In this document: positions 1-9,260 of the stretch, in pieces | Layout of the letters: the number at the start of each line of letters is the position of its first letter | Numbering within the stretch: the first letter of the stretch is position 1 | Assembly: GCF_020905295.1 (NCBI RefSeq) | Contig: NZ_JAJJMM010000001.1 | Location: forward strand, 682,001 to 746,000 | Source: Flavobacterium piscisymbiosum | GTDB lineage: Bacteria > Bacteroidota > Bacteroidia > Flavobacteriales > Flavobacteriaceae | Direction of reading: 5' to 3' | Length of the DNA stretch: 64,000 nucleotides | Program-made: the position numbers and the translations under genes | Notes under the pieces: model-generated | The model's input: only the letters and a program-made list of their open reading frames with translations | The model's database searches: none | Told to the model about the DNA's origin: nothing

Positions 1-77
1 TGTGGTAACTCTTGTACCTTATGCTTTCCCTCTATAAATTTTAGGAGTAGAATTTTTATTTCAATTTTGGAAAAAAG

Positions 78-108
78 AAGCTTCGTATATTACGAGGCTT
101 TTTTTTAT
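78..108 (+). terminator. Rho-independent terminator
   Basis: A 10-bp stem (78-87 pairs with 91-100, one G-T wobble, 3-nt loop) is followed by eight or more T on the + strand. It probably ends a + strand transcript entering from the left of the window, and it also lies just beyond the stop codon of the convergent membrane protein gene. Confidence 0.7.
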
Positions 109-698
109 GACTCTAATTGATTGTTGATTTCCTCAAATTTCTCAATCAGATGATTAATTTTAGTTTCCTGTTTTTTGATTTGCTTTGGTCGAATATAAAA
201 CCAATTAAATGCAATCCACAACAAAGTGATTCCGTAAGTAACCAAAGCGTAGAAAACAGTCATTCTTGATGCGTATTCATACATATACAGACAAATTCCT
301 GCCATAAGCAAAACAAAATACCAGCTCAATACTTTAGACTGCATGTATTGCTGTTTTTTTCTAATCGAAATTAACTGTTGCAAATATTCCTGATTGGTTT
401 GTGTAGTATCTGTATTTTTATAAGGCCCCAACAATTTGTTATAAATACCTACATACATTACCATTGCCAAAATCGCCAAAACGATTCCAATTTTGGTCGA
501 AATAAATTCAGGCTGATAATGGTACCATAAAAAAATTATAAAAGCAGTTGTTGCTGCAAGTAAGATATTAGTTCTCCACAAAGATCTTAAACTTGATTTT
601 TTAAACTGTTTTAATCTCAGTAACAAATCTTCAATATTGGGCTGATTTACGGTTTGTTTCTTCCATAAATCTTTAAAATCTATATTATTGTTGTCCAT
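105..698 (-). CDS. Four-TM membrane protein downstream of ECF sigma factor
   Basis: A 197-residue protein with no family I recognise. It has a charged N-terminus (residues 1-42), hydrophobic segments near 43-62, 66-87, 124-142 and 146-168, and a charged lysine/glutamate-rich tail. Its start overlaps the end of the sigma factor gene by 14 bp, which suggests translational coupling. The gene next to an ECF sigma factor often encodes its membrane anti-sigma factor; that role is an inference from position only, because no ZAS or FecR domain is visible. Confidence 0.75.
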   Translation of the reverse strand: MDNNNIDFKDLWKKQTVNQPNIEDLLLRLKQFKKSSLRSLWRTNILLAATTAFIIFLWYHYQPEFISTKIGIVLAILAMVMYVGIYNKLLGPYKNTDTTQTNQEYLQQLISIRKKQQYMQSKVLSWYFVLLMAGICLYMYEYASRMTVFYALVTYGITLLWIAFNWFYIRPKQIKKQETKINHLIEKFEEINNQLES

Positions 699-1158
699 TT
701 TCTTTAAATTTTTGAGTCAGTTTTTCTTTAATTCTGTGAATTTTCACTCTAACATTCGCTTCAGAAAGCCCAATAATTGTAGCAATTTCGGCTTGCTTCA
801 CTTCTTCTAATTCCAGCGAAATAATGATACGGTCTGTTTCCGGCAATTCGGCAATACATTTGTATAAAAACTGAATTTGAGGTTCTATCGAAGTCTGTTT
901 TTCCTCGGTAAGATGATTGGGCAAATCCGATTTTGGGAAGCGTTTTTCTTTTTCAATCTGCCTTAAACAATTATTAGATGCGATTCTAAAAATCCAAGTT
1001 CCTATACCGGATTCATTTCTAAAAGTTTCCAGCTTTTGCCAAACAATAATAAAAGTTTCCTGTGCCAAATCCTGTGCAACATCATGATCGTTTACGAAAC
1101 CCATACAAAGCCTGAAGATCCTGTCCCAATATGTTTTATAAATAGTTTCAAATTCCAT
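685..1158 (-). CDS. ECF-type RNA polymerase sigma factor
   Basis: A 157-residue sigma-70 family protein of ECF size. Region 2 spans about residues 5-70 (core-binding and -10 recognition helices, with the DLAQETF signature). Region 4 spans about 95-150 and has an HTH (QAEIATIIGLSEANVRVKIHRIKEKL) for -35 recognition. Regions 1.1 and 3 are absent, as expected. The gene lies 3 bp after the alpha/beta hydrolase gene and overlaps the following membrane protein gene, so the three form one operon. Target genes cannot be told from the sequence. Confidence 0.93.
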   Translation of the reverse strand: MEFETIYKTYWDRIFRLCMGFVNDHDVAQDLAQETFIIVWQKLETFRNESGIGTWIFRIASNNCLRQIEKEKRFPKSDLPNHLTEEKQTSIEPQIQFLYKCIAELPETDRIIISLELEEVKQAEIATIIGLSEANVRVKIHRIKEKLTQKFKENGQQ

Positions 1159-1161
1159 TTA

Positions 1162-2010
1162 TTACGATTTTATAAAATTGCCAATCTGAGTTAAATACCA
1201 CGCTTTATCATCATACATTATAAAGTGCAAACCTTTATTGGCATATTGAAAATTGCCTGTTTTTAAATTTTTATACTGAGCATCAATTGCTGGTTTTAAA
1301 TTTACAAAATAAGATTCCAGTAAAATTAATGACGGACATTTTATAGCTGCAATTTTATCTCTTAAATCGGTATTAGAGAAATCGCAATACATTTCGGCAA
1401 AGGTTTTTCGATCTGATTTTAGGCTCCAATCTACTACCATATCTAGTTTCGAAGTATCTTCAAGAAGTCTTGGCATTGTTTTTTTCTGCATATCTGCAAA
1501 CTGAGTATCTGATAATGCCGTCATTTGACTTACCATAGTTGAACAGTCATTATTTTCTTTTGATTTGAATGAAGGATCCATCAACGCGCCTAAACATGGT
1601 AATGCGTCGACCACAATAATTTTACTGATTAATTCAGGATAATCTGCAGCAATTGCCAATGCTAATCCGCCGCCCATACTATGACCAACAACAATTGGTT
1701 TCTCTATTTTATTTGCTTTTATATAATTAACGATTTCATCTTCCCAATTTTTAAAAGAAGGATTTGGCTGGGGTTTTACTCCTGCAAAACCAGCCATTGT
1801 AAAAGTGTAACAGGTAAAATCTTTTTCGAAAGTTGCTTTGGTTTCATTCCAGACATCTCCTGATGAGGCAAATCCGGGAATAAATAAAATGGATTGTTTT
1901 CCTTTTCCGGTTTTAAGAACCTCAAACGGATATTGTTTTGTTTGTGCAAATACATTTAAACATAATGCTGAAAATAATAAGGCGATAACCAGGATGATAT
2001 ACTTTTTCAT
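1162..2010 (-). CDS. Secreted alpha/beta-fold hydrolase
   Basis: A 282-residue protein with a signal peptide (residues 1-23, ending VFAQ). The nucleophile elbow GHSMGGG places the catalytic serine at 111. An oxyanion-loop FIPGFASS lies near 43-50, and a late histidine in KGLHFIM fits the triad. It belongs to the broad alpha/beta hydrolase-1 family; the substrate is unknown. It is the first gene of the operon with the ECF sigma factor, so it may be co-regulated with the envelope response that sigma factor controls (inference). Confidence 0.88.
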   Translation of the reverse strand: MKKYIILVIALLFSALCLNVFAQTKQYPFEVLKTGKGKQSILFIPGFASSGDVWNETKATFEKDFTCYTFTMAGFAGVKPQPNPSFKNWEDEIVNYIKANKIEKPIVVGHSMGGGLALAIAADYPELISKIIVVDALPCLGALMDPSFKSKENNDCSTMVSQMTALSDTQFADMQKKTMPRLLEDTSKLDMVVDWSLKSDRKTFAEMYCDFSNTDLRDKIAAIKCPSLILLESYFVNLKPAIDAQYKNLKTGNFQYANKGLHFIMYDDKAWYLTQIGNFIKS

Positions 2011-2475
2011 TTTTAATAGATTTAAGTTGTTAAATGATTTAATTCGCCTTTTGGATACGAGAAGTTTTAAAATGTTACAGATTTTTTTGAAAAAAATAAA
2101 TTTTAATATTTATGGTCGTTATTTAACCGCAAAGAGCGCAAAGGTTTACGCAAAGGGCGCGATTTTTTTTGCTCGCAAAGGCGCAAGGGCGCAAAGTTTT
2201 TTCCGCAAACTATACGAAAATATTATCATGAAAATGATTGCCCTAGCCCCGATAGAAGTGTAAATCCTTTTATTTTTTTTCCTTTAAAAAAATAAAAGAT
2301 TGGAACGGATAGCGGGATTAGCTCCTCACAAAAAATATTACAGAAATTGAAATGACAAATTAAAACGTAAAAAAGCAATTCGTGAATTCGTGGCAAAAAA
2401 ATAAGTGCAAAAAAAATCCCAAACCCCAATCGTAAAATTGGAATTTGGAATTTTAAATATTTGGAATTTATTCGG
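2011..2475. repeat. Gene-free region with dispersed repeats and leuS terminator
   Basis: This 465-bp gap holds no convincing gene. It contains a GCAAAG-rich stretch (2126-2205, units like GCGCAAAG in both phases), one copy of a dispersed element (about 2234-2327, sharing GCCCCGATAG and GGATAGCGGG ends with copies near 25.3 and 47.9 kb), and the terminator for leuS at 2409-2448. Confidence 0.7.
2409..2448 (-). terminator. leuS terminator, same sequence family as at 17.55 kb
   Basis: On the minus strand a stem CCAAATTCCAAT / ATTGGGGTTTGG with a short loop is followed by a T run. Almost the same sequence follows the antiporter gene (17545-17584), so this terminator is a repeated module. Confidence 0.7.
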
Positions 2476-5400
2476 TTATCCAACCAAATTGATAATCTTT
2501 CCAGGAACAATAATCACCTTATTTGGAGTTTTACCATCTAACTGACGTAATGTTCTTTCGTCTTTCATGATGATTTCTTCGATTTGTTCTTTGGTCAAAT
2601 CCAAAGGCAATTCGATTGTGAAACGCATTTTACCATTGAAAGAAACCGGATATTCTTTATTCGTCTCTACTAAATGTTTGGCTTCAAAAACAGGAAAATC
2701 AACTGTTGCAATAGAAGTTGTGTGCCCTAATTGCGACCATAATTCTTCAGCAATATGCGGCGCGTAAGGCGAAACCAAAATCGCTAATGGCTCTAAGATG
2801 GCTCTCGAATGACAATTTTGAGCAGACAATTCATTCACACAAATCATAAACTGAGAAACCGAAGTATTAAAAGAGAAACTCTCGATATCTTCTGCTACTT
2901 TTTTGATGGTTTTGTGTAATGATTTTAAGTTGTCTTTTGTTGGTTCGTCGTTGTTTACGATTAAACCGTTATTTTCATCAAAATACAATCTCCATAATTT
3001 TTTAAGGAAACCAAATACGCCTGAAATTCCGGCAGTATTCCAAGGTTTTGCTTGCTCTAATGGTCCTAAAAACATTTCGTACAAACGTAATGTATCAGCA
3101 CCGTATTCATTACAAATATCATCTGGAGTTACCACGTTGTAATATGATTTCGACATTTTTTCGACTTCACGGCCTACAATGTATTTCTTACCATCTTGAT
3201 TAATAAATTCTGCTTTAGCATAATCTTCCCTCCAATTTTTAAATTTCTCTTCGTCTAATTCATCTGAAGAATTGACAAAATTTACGTCTACTCTAAGAGG
3301 CTGAAAATCTAAAGAATAATTCATTTCCCATTCTTCATTCTTTCCATTGAAGTCATTAACAGCTCCTTCAATATGCTCTTTAAGTTTTCCTTTTATAAAA
3401 GAAAGATCTTTATCTTTTTTATATTTATCTACCAAATCTTTAGAAACAAATACCTCTTTATAAACTTGTCCGTTAGTTTCTGATCGATTTATATTAGATT
3501 TAACAAATTGTTTAAACAAAACTTCCAATCTATAAACATAAGCAGTCGTTCCCAAAATCATTCCCTGATTGATCAGTTTTTTGAATGGTTCTTCGGTTGG
3601 AGCAAAACCTTTGTCTTTTAAGAATTTGTTCCAGAAACGAGAATACAATAAGTGTCCGGTTGCGTGTTCGCTTCCTCCAATATATAAATCTACGCTTTCC
3701 CAATATTTCAAAGCTTCCTTGCTTGCAAATTCAGTTTCGTTATGCGCATCCATATAACGCATCCAATACCAAGAACTTCCTGCCCAACCTGGCATAGTAT
3801 TCAATTCTAATGGAAAAATCGTTGCATGATCTACCAAATCTGTATTGACAACTATATTGTTTTGAGTATCCCAAGCCCAAACAGCTGCGTTTCCTAACGG
3901 AGGCAAACCATCTTCAGTTGGTAAATATTTCTCTACTTCAGGTAAAATAATTGGCAAATGCTGCGCATCGATCATCTTTGGCAAACCATTTACATAATAC
4001 ACCGGGAAAGGTTCTCCCCAATAACGCTGACGAGAGAAAACAGCATCACGCAAACGGTAATTTGTTTTTCCTTTTCCTTGCCCTAATTTTTCTAATTCAG
4101 CAATTGCTTTTTGAGTTGCCGCTTTGTAATTTAATCCGTTTAAGAAATCAGAATTGGCGATTTCAACATTGTCTTTAGAACCGTAAGCCGCTTCAGAAAT
4201 ATCAACATTGGCGAAGATATTCTTGATTTCCTGCATTCCGTTTTCACCTTTAAAGAAATTCGCAAAAGCATAATCTCTTTCGTCTCCGCAAGGAACCGCC
4301 ATTACAGCACCAGTTCCGTAACCTGCTAAAACGTAATCCCCAATCCAAACCGGAATTGGTTCTTTTGTAAAAGGATGTTCTGCATAAGCTCCGGTAAATA
4401 CTCCAGAAATGGTTTTTACATCGGCCATACGCTCACGCTCTGAACGTTTTGCTGTTTTTTCGATATAAGCCTCAACTACTGCTTTTTGTTCCGGAGTTGT
4501 AATTTTAGCTACCAAATCATGTTCCGGTGCCAAAGTCATAAAAGTAACTCCAAAAATAGTATCAGGACGAGTAGTAAATACTTCGATAACTTCGTTATGA
4601 TCTTTTACATTAAAAGTAACTAAAGCACCAACCGATTTTCCGATCCAGTTTCTTTGTGATTCTTTTATCGATTCACTCCAGTCGATATCATTTAAACCTT
4701 GCAACAAACGTTCTGCATAAGCCGAAATTCGCATGCTCCATTGGGTCATTTTTTTACGAATAACCGGATATCCACCACGTTCTGAAACTCCGTTTACAAT
4801 TTCGTCATTCGCCAAAACAGTTCCTAAACCGGGACACCAGTTTACTTCGGTTTCAGCCAAATAAGTCATTCTGTATTGCAAAAGGATTTTTTCTTTCTGA
4901 TCGTCAGAATACGAATTCCAATCTTCTCTTGTAAAAATCGCAACATTATCATCGCAAACTGCTTCGACCAAAACATTTCCTTCTTCTTCAAAAACTTTTA
5001 CAAGCTCTGAAATATCAAATGCTTTTCCTTGTTTTCTGCAATACCACGAATTAAATAACTGGATAAAAATCCATTGTGTATGTTTATAATAATCAGGATT
5101 TGACGTACGCACTTCACGGCTCCAGTCAAACGAAAAACCAATTTTATCCAATTGTTTTCTATATCCTGCAATTTGTTTTCCTTCTTTATCTACTCCACCG
5201 TCGATATTTACGCGCGTTGTATCTTCCGGACGTTGCCCTGTTTGTATCGCATATTGTTCTGCCGGCAAACCAAAACTGTCATAACCCATTGGGTGCAAAA
5301 CATTGAAACCCTGATGTCTTTTGAAACGAGAATAAACATCTGAAGCAATATAACCCAGCGGATGTCCTACGTGTAATCCTGCCCCAGACGGGTAAGGAAA

Positions 5401-5514
5401 CATGTCCAGTACATAATGCTTTGGTTTTTCAGAATTGTTTGATGCAGCAAAAGTTTGGTTTTCAGCCCAATATTTCTGCCATTTTTCTTCGATTTCGTTT
5501 GGATTGTATTTCAT
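2476..5514 (-). CDS. leuS: Leucine--tRNA ligase
   Basis: Class I aminoacyl-tRNA synthetase that charges tRNA-Leu. The HIGH-type motif HVGH is at residues 48-51 and KMSKS at about 786-790. The editing (CP1) domain includes the TRPDTIFGVTF motif and the conserved DERDYAFA region. At 1012 residues it is much longer than the roughly 860 of E. coli. Extra sequence lies near 155-205 and about 655-770, the latter just before KMSKS, and is poorly conserved and charged. The gene is monocistronic with its own promoter and terminator. Confidence 0.98.
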   Translation of the reverse strand: MKYNPNEIEEKWQKYWAENQTFAASNNSEKPKHYVLDMFPYPSGAGLHVGHPLGYIASDVYSRFKRHQGFNVLHPMGYDSFGLPAEQYAIQTGQRPEDTTRVNIDGGVDKEGKQIAGYRKQLDKIGFSFDWSREVRTSNPDYYKHTQWIFIQLFNSWYCRKQGKAFDISELVKVFEEEGNVLVEAVCDDNVAIFTREDWNSYSDDQKEKILLQYRMTYLAETEVNWCPGLGTVLANDEIVNGVSERGGYPVIRKKMTQWSMRISAYAERLLQGLNDIDWSESIKESQRNWIGKSVGALVTFNVKDHNEVIEVFTTRPDTIFGVTFMTLAPEHDLVAKITTPEQKAVVEAYIEKTAKRSERERMADVKTISGVFTGAYAEHPFTKEPIPVWIGDYVLAGYGTGAVMAVPCGDERDYAFANFFKGENGMQEIKNIFANVDISEAAYGSKDNVEIANSDFLNGLNYKAATQKAIAELEKLGQGKGKTNYRLRDAVFSRQRYWGEPFPVYYVNGLPKMIDAQHLPIILPEVEKYLPTEDGLPPLGNAAVWAWDTQNNIVVNTDLVDHATIFPLELNTMPGWAGSSWYWMRYMDAHNETEFASKEALKYWESVDLYIGGSEHATGHLLYSRFWNKFLKDKGFAPTEEPFKKLINQGMILGTTAYVYRLEVLFKQFVKSNINRSETNGQVYKEVFVSKDLVDKYKKDKDLSFIKGKLKEHIEGAVNDFNGKNEEWEMNYSLDFQPLRVDVNFVNSSDELDEEKFKNWREDYAKAEFINQDGKKYIVGREVEKMSKSYYNVVTPDDICNEYGADTLRLYEMFLGPLEQAKPWNTAGISGVFGFLKKLWRLYFDENNGLIVNNDEPTKDNLKSLHKTIKKVAEDIESFSFNTSVSQFMICVNELSAQNCHSRAILEPLAILVSPYAPHIAEELWSQLGHTTSIATVDFPVFEAKHLVETNKEYPVSFNGKMRFTIELPLDLTKEQIEEIIMKDERTLRQLDGKTPNKVIIVPGKIINLVG

Positions 5515-5581
5515 TTCTTTGAGTTGCTGAGTTACTGAGTAACTGAGTTGCTAAGTTTTAGTATATTGAATAATAAGTTTG

Positions 5582-5612
5582 CAAATTTACGTTTATTGTG
5601 GATTGTACCAAA
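5582..5612 (-). promoter_or_regulatory. leuS promoter of the Bacteroidota type
   Basis: On the minus strand, TTTG (5612-5609), 19 bp, then TAAATTTG (5589-5582). This is a full match to the TTTG / TAnnTTTG consensus of Bacteroidota housekeeping promoters. The distance to the leuS ATG is about 68 bp. The leader contains runs of the GAGTTACTGAGT repeat. Confidence 0.75.
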
Positions 5613-5788
5613 GTAATTTTTTTAGATTAAAAAATGTGATAAAAATCATTCTTTAAAAACCCATAAATACTCAAATTTGCACTCTGATATTTAGAGCAGA
5701 AAATGGTCTTTTTTAAACACTTTTCGAATTAGAAGAATCATTTTACTAAAAATAGTCTATTTTTAAAGATGTTTTTTAAAGTGCAAAA

Positions 5789-6136
5789 ATGGAAAATAAT
5801 AAAAAATACACTATTGAAGTACGACTTTGGATTGAAGAAGCCGAAGGTCCTTTTTTAGGAATTGGAAAAATCTGGTTATTAGAAAATATTCGAAAAACCG
5901 GATCTATTACCAATGCGGCTAAAGAAATGAAAATGGCGTATCGTCAGGCATGGCAATTGGTCGAAGAAATGAATCAGCGGGCAGAAAATCCGTTGGTAGA
6001 AAAACTTCTTGGCGGAAAAGGCGGCGGCGGCGCAAGACTAACTCCTGCCGGAGAAAAAGCAATAACCGTATTTTATGAAATCGAAAAACGGATTAAAGAT
6101 TTTGCCCAAAAAGAAACTCAAAACCTAAAATCCTAA
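5789..6136 (+). CDS. ModE-like winged-helix (LysR-type HTH) regulator
   Basis: A 115-residue protein that consists only of the N-terminal DNA-binding domain of ModE. The helix-turn-helix is at about 33-60 (SITNAAKEMKMAYRQAWQLVEEMN), and the glycine-rich wing (GGKGGGGARLTPAGEKAI) is typical of ModE. The C-terminal molybdate-binding (MOP) domains are absent, so it either senses no ligand or uses another partner. It sits 100 bp before a TonB-dependent receptor gene on the same strand and is likely its regulator (inference). Confidence 0.85.
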   Translation: MENNKKYTIEVRLWIEEAEGPFLGIGKIWLLENIRKTGSITNAAKEMKMAYRQAWQLVEEMNQRAENPLVEKLLGGKGGGGARLTPAGEKAITVFYEIEKRIKDFAQKETQNLKS

Positions 6137-6194
6137 AATCCTAAATTATTTATTTATAAAAATTACAGCGAAAAAAAAACATTCTTTTAAACAC

Positions 6195-6222
6195 TTCGGT
6201 ATTCATTTATAAACATACTGAA
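6195..6222. promoter_or_regulatory. Inverted repeat before the TonB receptor gene
   Basis: TTCGGTAT (6195-6202) and ATACTGAA (6215-6222) form an 8-bp inverted repeat with one mismatch and a 12-bp spacer, 15 bp before the receptor ATG. It is a candidate operator for the adjacent ModE-like protein. It does not match the E. coli ModE box. Confidence 0.3.
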
Positions 6223-6236
6223 TAATAATCCAAATC

Positions 6237-8792
6237 ATGAAAATTCAACTTTATCTTTTTCTATTTTTAATCAGCTTTAATTGTTTTTCTCAAGTAGAAA
6301 ATTCAAAAAGAAGCCAGGATAGCATCAAAAAAGAAGAGTTGAACGAAATTGTGATTACAGCTTCCCGTCGTTCCGAAAAAATAATGCGTTCTCCTATAAG
6401 TATCGAGCAGTTAAAATCGGCGGAAGCCAAAACAATGGGATCTCCAAGTATTTATGAAGCACTCGAAAATATAAAAGGCGTTCAGATCATCACGCCGAGT
6501 TTAGGTTTTAAAGTCATCAATACAAGAGGTTTTGCGAATTCGACCAACGTACGTTTTGCACAATTGGTTGACGGAATAGATAATCAGGCACCACATTTGG
6601 GCGCTCCAATTGCAAATGCATTAGGCGCGAATGATCTCGATATTGACAAAATAGAAATTATTCCGGGAACGGCCGCAGCTTTATACGGAATGAACGCCAT
6701 AAATGGTCTTGCCAATATTCAGACTAAAAACCCTTTCGAATATCAGGGCGTCAGCATTCAGCAATTGACCGGCGTAAATCATGTTGGAAATATTGACCGG
6801 TTTTCACCGAAGATTTATTCGCAGTTTAATTTACGTTTTGCAAAAGCATTCAATGAAAAATTTGCCTTTAAAATTAATGCTTCGACAACAGGCGGAACAG
6901 ATTGGGTTGCTGATGACCGGACAGATTTGGCTCCAAATGCTAATGCTTCAACCAATTTATACGGCACAGATAATCCGGCTTATGACGAAGTAAATGGCTA
7001 CGGAAACGAATCGGCCAACAGGAAAACTTTAAACCTAAATGGTAAAAATTATGTGGTTGCCAGGACAGGTTATCGCGAAACAGATATTTCTGATTATGGA
7101 ATAAAAAATTATAAAGCCGATGTTGGTTTTTACTTTCGTCCTAAAAAAGGAAATGAATTGGCTGTGACTTACAAAACCGCATTAATCAATACAATCTATC
7201 AACGTTCAAACCGATTTAGATTAGACAATTATACTTTAAACCAAATTGCCGTTGATTATCATACTCCAATTTTTCAGGTAAAAGGATATGCCACTTTCGA
7301 GAATACCGGAAACTCATACAACCTTCGTTCTCTTGCAGAAAATATGGATCGCGCGTATAAATCAGATGATCAATGGTTTGCTGATTATTCTGTCGCTTAT
7401 AAAAATGCCATAACAAACGGATCTGCTGTAGCCGATGCGCATAAAATAGCCAGAACATCATCAGACCAAGGCCGTTTTGAACCCGGAACTGACGCTTACA
7501 ATCAGGAAAAAGAAGAATTAATCAACATCAACAATTGGGATTACGGCGCAGCTTTGCGCGTAAAATCGACTTTGGTTCATGCCGAAGGTTTATTAAATTG
7601 GGACAAAGCTTTCCTCACTTTCTTCGAAAAAATAGATGCCCAATTATTGAGCGGTTTCGACTACAGAACTTATATCATTGTACCTGACGGAAACTACTTT
7701 ATTAATCCGGTAAATCCTTCTGAAAATTTGACTTATCAAAAAACAGGTGCTTTTACACAATTAAAAAAAGATTTTTTAGATCGAAAAATAAGCTTGGGCG
7801 CCACCATAAGAATGGACAAAGCCGATTATTTCAATACAAAATTTACGCCTCAGTTTACTGCCGTTTATGCTCCCAAAAACGAAATTAGCTTTAGAGCTTC
7901 TTATCAAAATGGCTATCGTTTCCCGAGTATTTTCGAAGGTTTTTCTAACGTAAATAGCGGCGGCGTAAAACGTGTGGGCGGATTGCGCATTATGTCGGAT
8001 GGTATTTTTGAGAATTCGTACACCAAAGCTTCGATAGATAAATTTCAATCGCAGGTAAACAATGATGTCAACACACTTGGAATCACTCAGGCGCAAGCCA
8101 TTGAAAAGAATAAAAATACAATTCAGAAAAATCCATATACCTATTTACAACCGGAGTTTGTTAATTCTTTCGAATTTGGATTTAGAGGAATTGCATTAAA
8201 ACAAAATCTTTTTATCGATGCCGATTTTTATTACAACTCGTATAAAAATTTCATTGCACAAGTCGAAGCCAGTATTCCCAATACTACAGATCCTAAACAG
8301 ATTCCAACCGCATTGTATTCAAAAAACACGCAAAACAGATACCGTTTGTGGACGAATTCTAAAAGTAAAATTTACAATTACGGAGGAAGTTTAGGTTTAA
8401 AATATCGCATTGATAAAACTTTCACGGCTTTGACGAATGTTACGTATACGAAACTCGACCGAACAGATGACAAAGACGGTCTCGAAGACGGATTCAACAC
8501 TCCGGAATTCAACATAAACGGAACATTAATCGCAGCGAATATCTGGAAAAATCTTGGCGCAAGCGCAACGGCACGATATCAAAACAATTTTGATTATGTT
8601 TCGTTTTTAGTCAGCGGAACCGTTCCTGCTTACTGGTCGATGGATGCGCAAATCAATTATAATTTCAAAAAAGCAGGTATTACCACCAAACTTGGAGGAA
8701 CCAATATTCTAAACAAACCTTACAATTCTATTTTAGGCGGACCATCCATTGGCGGATTGTATTATTTATCATTGGTTTGGGAAACGAAGTAA
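6237..8792 (+). CDS. TonB-dependent outer-membrane receptor
   Basis: An 851-residue receptor with a signal peptide (1-18), a TonB-box-like stretch (EIVITASR, about 36-43), a plug domain (about 45-165, with NTRGF and VDGIDN motifs and the DIDKIEIIPGTAAALYG segment), then a beta-barrel ending in an aromatic-rich strand (YYLSLVWETK). It lacks the SusC-type carboxypeptidase-like N-terminal domain, so it is a classical ion or siderophore-type receptor, not a glycan one. Neighbouring a ModE-like regulator suggests a substrate such as molybdate or a related metal complex; this is inference only. Confidence 0.93.
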   Translation: MKIQLYLFLFLISFNCFSQVENSKRSQDSIKKEELNEIVITASRRSEKIMRSPISIEQLKSAEAKTMGSPSIYEALENIKGVQIITPSLGFKVINTRGFANSTNVRFAQLVDGIDNQAPHLGAPIANALGANDLDIDKIEIIPGTAAALYGMNAINGLANIQTKNPFEYQGVSIQQLTGVNHVGNIDRFSPKIYSQFNLRFAKAFNEKFAFKINASTTGGTDWVADDRTDLAPNANASTNLYGTDNPAYDEVNGYGNESANRKTLNLNGKNYVVARTGYRETDISDYGIKNYKADVGFYFRPKKGNELAVTYKTALINTIYQRSNRFRLDNYTLNQIAVDYHTPIFQVKGYATFENTGNSYNLRSLAENMDRAYKSDDQWFADYSVAYKNAITNGSAVADAHKIARTSSDQGRFEPGTDAYNQEKEELININNWDYGAALRVKSTLVHAEGLLNWDKAFLTFFEKIDAQLLSGFDYRTYIIVPDGNYFINPVNPSENLTYQKTGAFTQLKKDFLDRKISLGATIRMDKADYFNTKFTPQFTAVYAPKNEISFRASYQNGYRFPSIFEGFSNVNSGGVKRVGGLRIMSDGIFENSYTKASIDKFQSQVNNDVNTLGITQAQAIEKNKNTIQKNPYTYLQPEFVNSFEFGFRGIALKQNLFIDADFYYNSYKNFIAQVEASIPNTTDPKQIPTALYSKNTQNRYRLWTNSKSKIYNYGGSLGLKYRIDKTFTALTNVTYTKLDRTDDKDGLEDGFNTPEFNINGTLIAANIWKNLGASATARYQNNFDYVSFLVSGTVPAYWSMDAQINYNFKKAGITTKLGGTNILNKPYNSILGGPSIGGLYYLSLVWETK

Positions 8793-9260
8793 TTTGCAAT
8801 GCGAAATTTAACTATTGACATTAACCGCAAAGTGCGCAAAGTTTTTTAAATTTTGAAGGTTTTGTAAAAACACAAAGTTCGCAAAGCTGGATGTTAATTA
8901 ACTTTGTGTGAATCTTTGTATACTCTGTCGTAAATTTTTCTAAGTTTCTATTTTTCTCAAAGCTTTGCGAACTTTGCTTTTGTCAACTTAATCTAAACAC
9001 AATCTGTTATAAAAACTTTGCGCGCTTTGCGGTTAAATAAAATTTTAAGACCAACAGTTGCAAAGCTTGAGAACTAAAGGTTTTTATTCCTTTGCGACTT
9101 TGCGTCTTTGCGAGATTAAAAAAACAAAGCTTTGCAGTTAAATAAACTTTTTATTCAACATCTAATTGTACATTTATGGTACTAAAGTCAAAACTTTGAT
9201 CGTTATTAACTTCAAATAAAGAAATTCTTTATTATTTTTACCACATAATTTAAGCAAACT
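8793..9260. repeat. Gene-free region filled with GCAAAG-type repeats
   Basis: From 8821 to 9145 the sequence is built of variants of ACCGCAAAGTGCGCAAAG and its complement CTTTGCGACTTTGCG, in both orientations. These can pair with each other. The same motif occurs at 2126-2205. No gene or clear promoter is seen inside it; a short AT-rich stretch precedes ftsX. Confidence 0.75.

Noticed and set aside
2226..2510. Minus-strand frame of 94 residues next to leuS
   Set aside because: It is built from repeat and terminator sequence and overlaps the leuS end; no homology expected.
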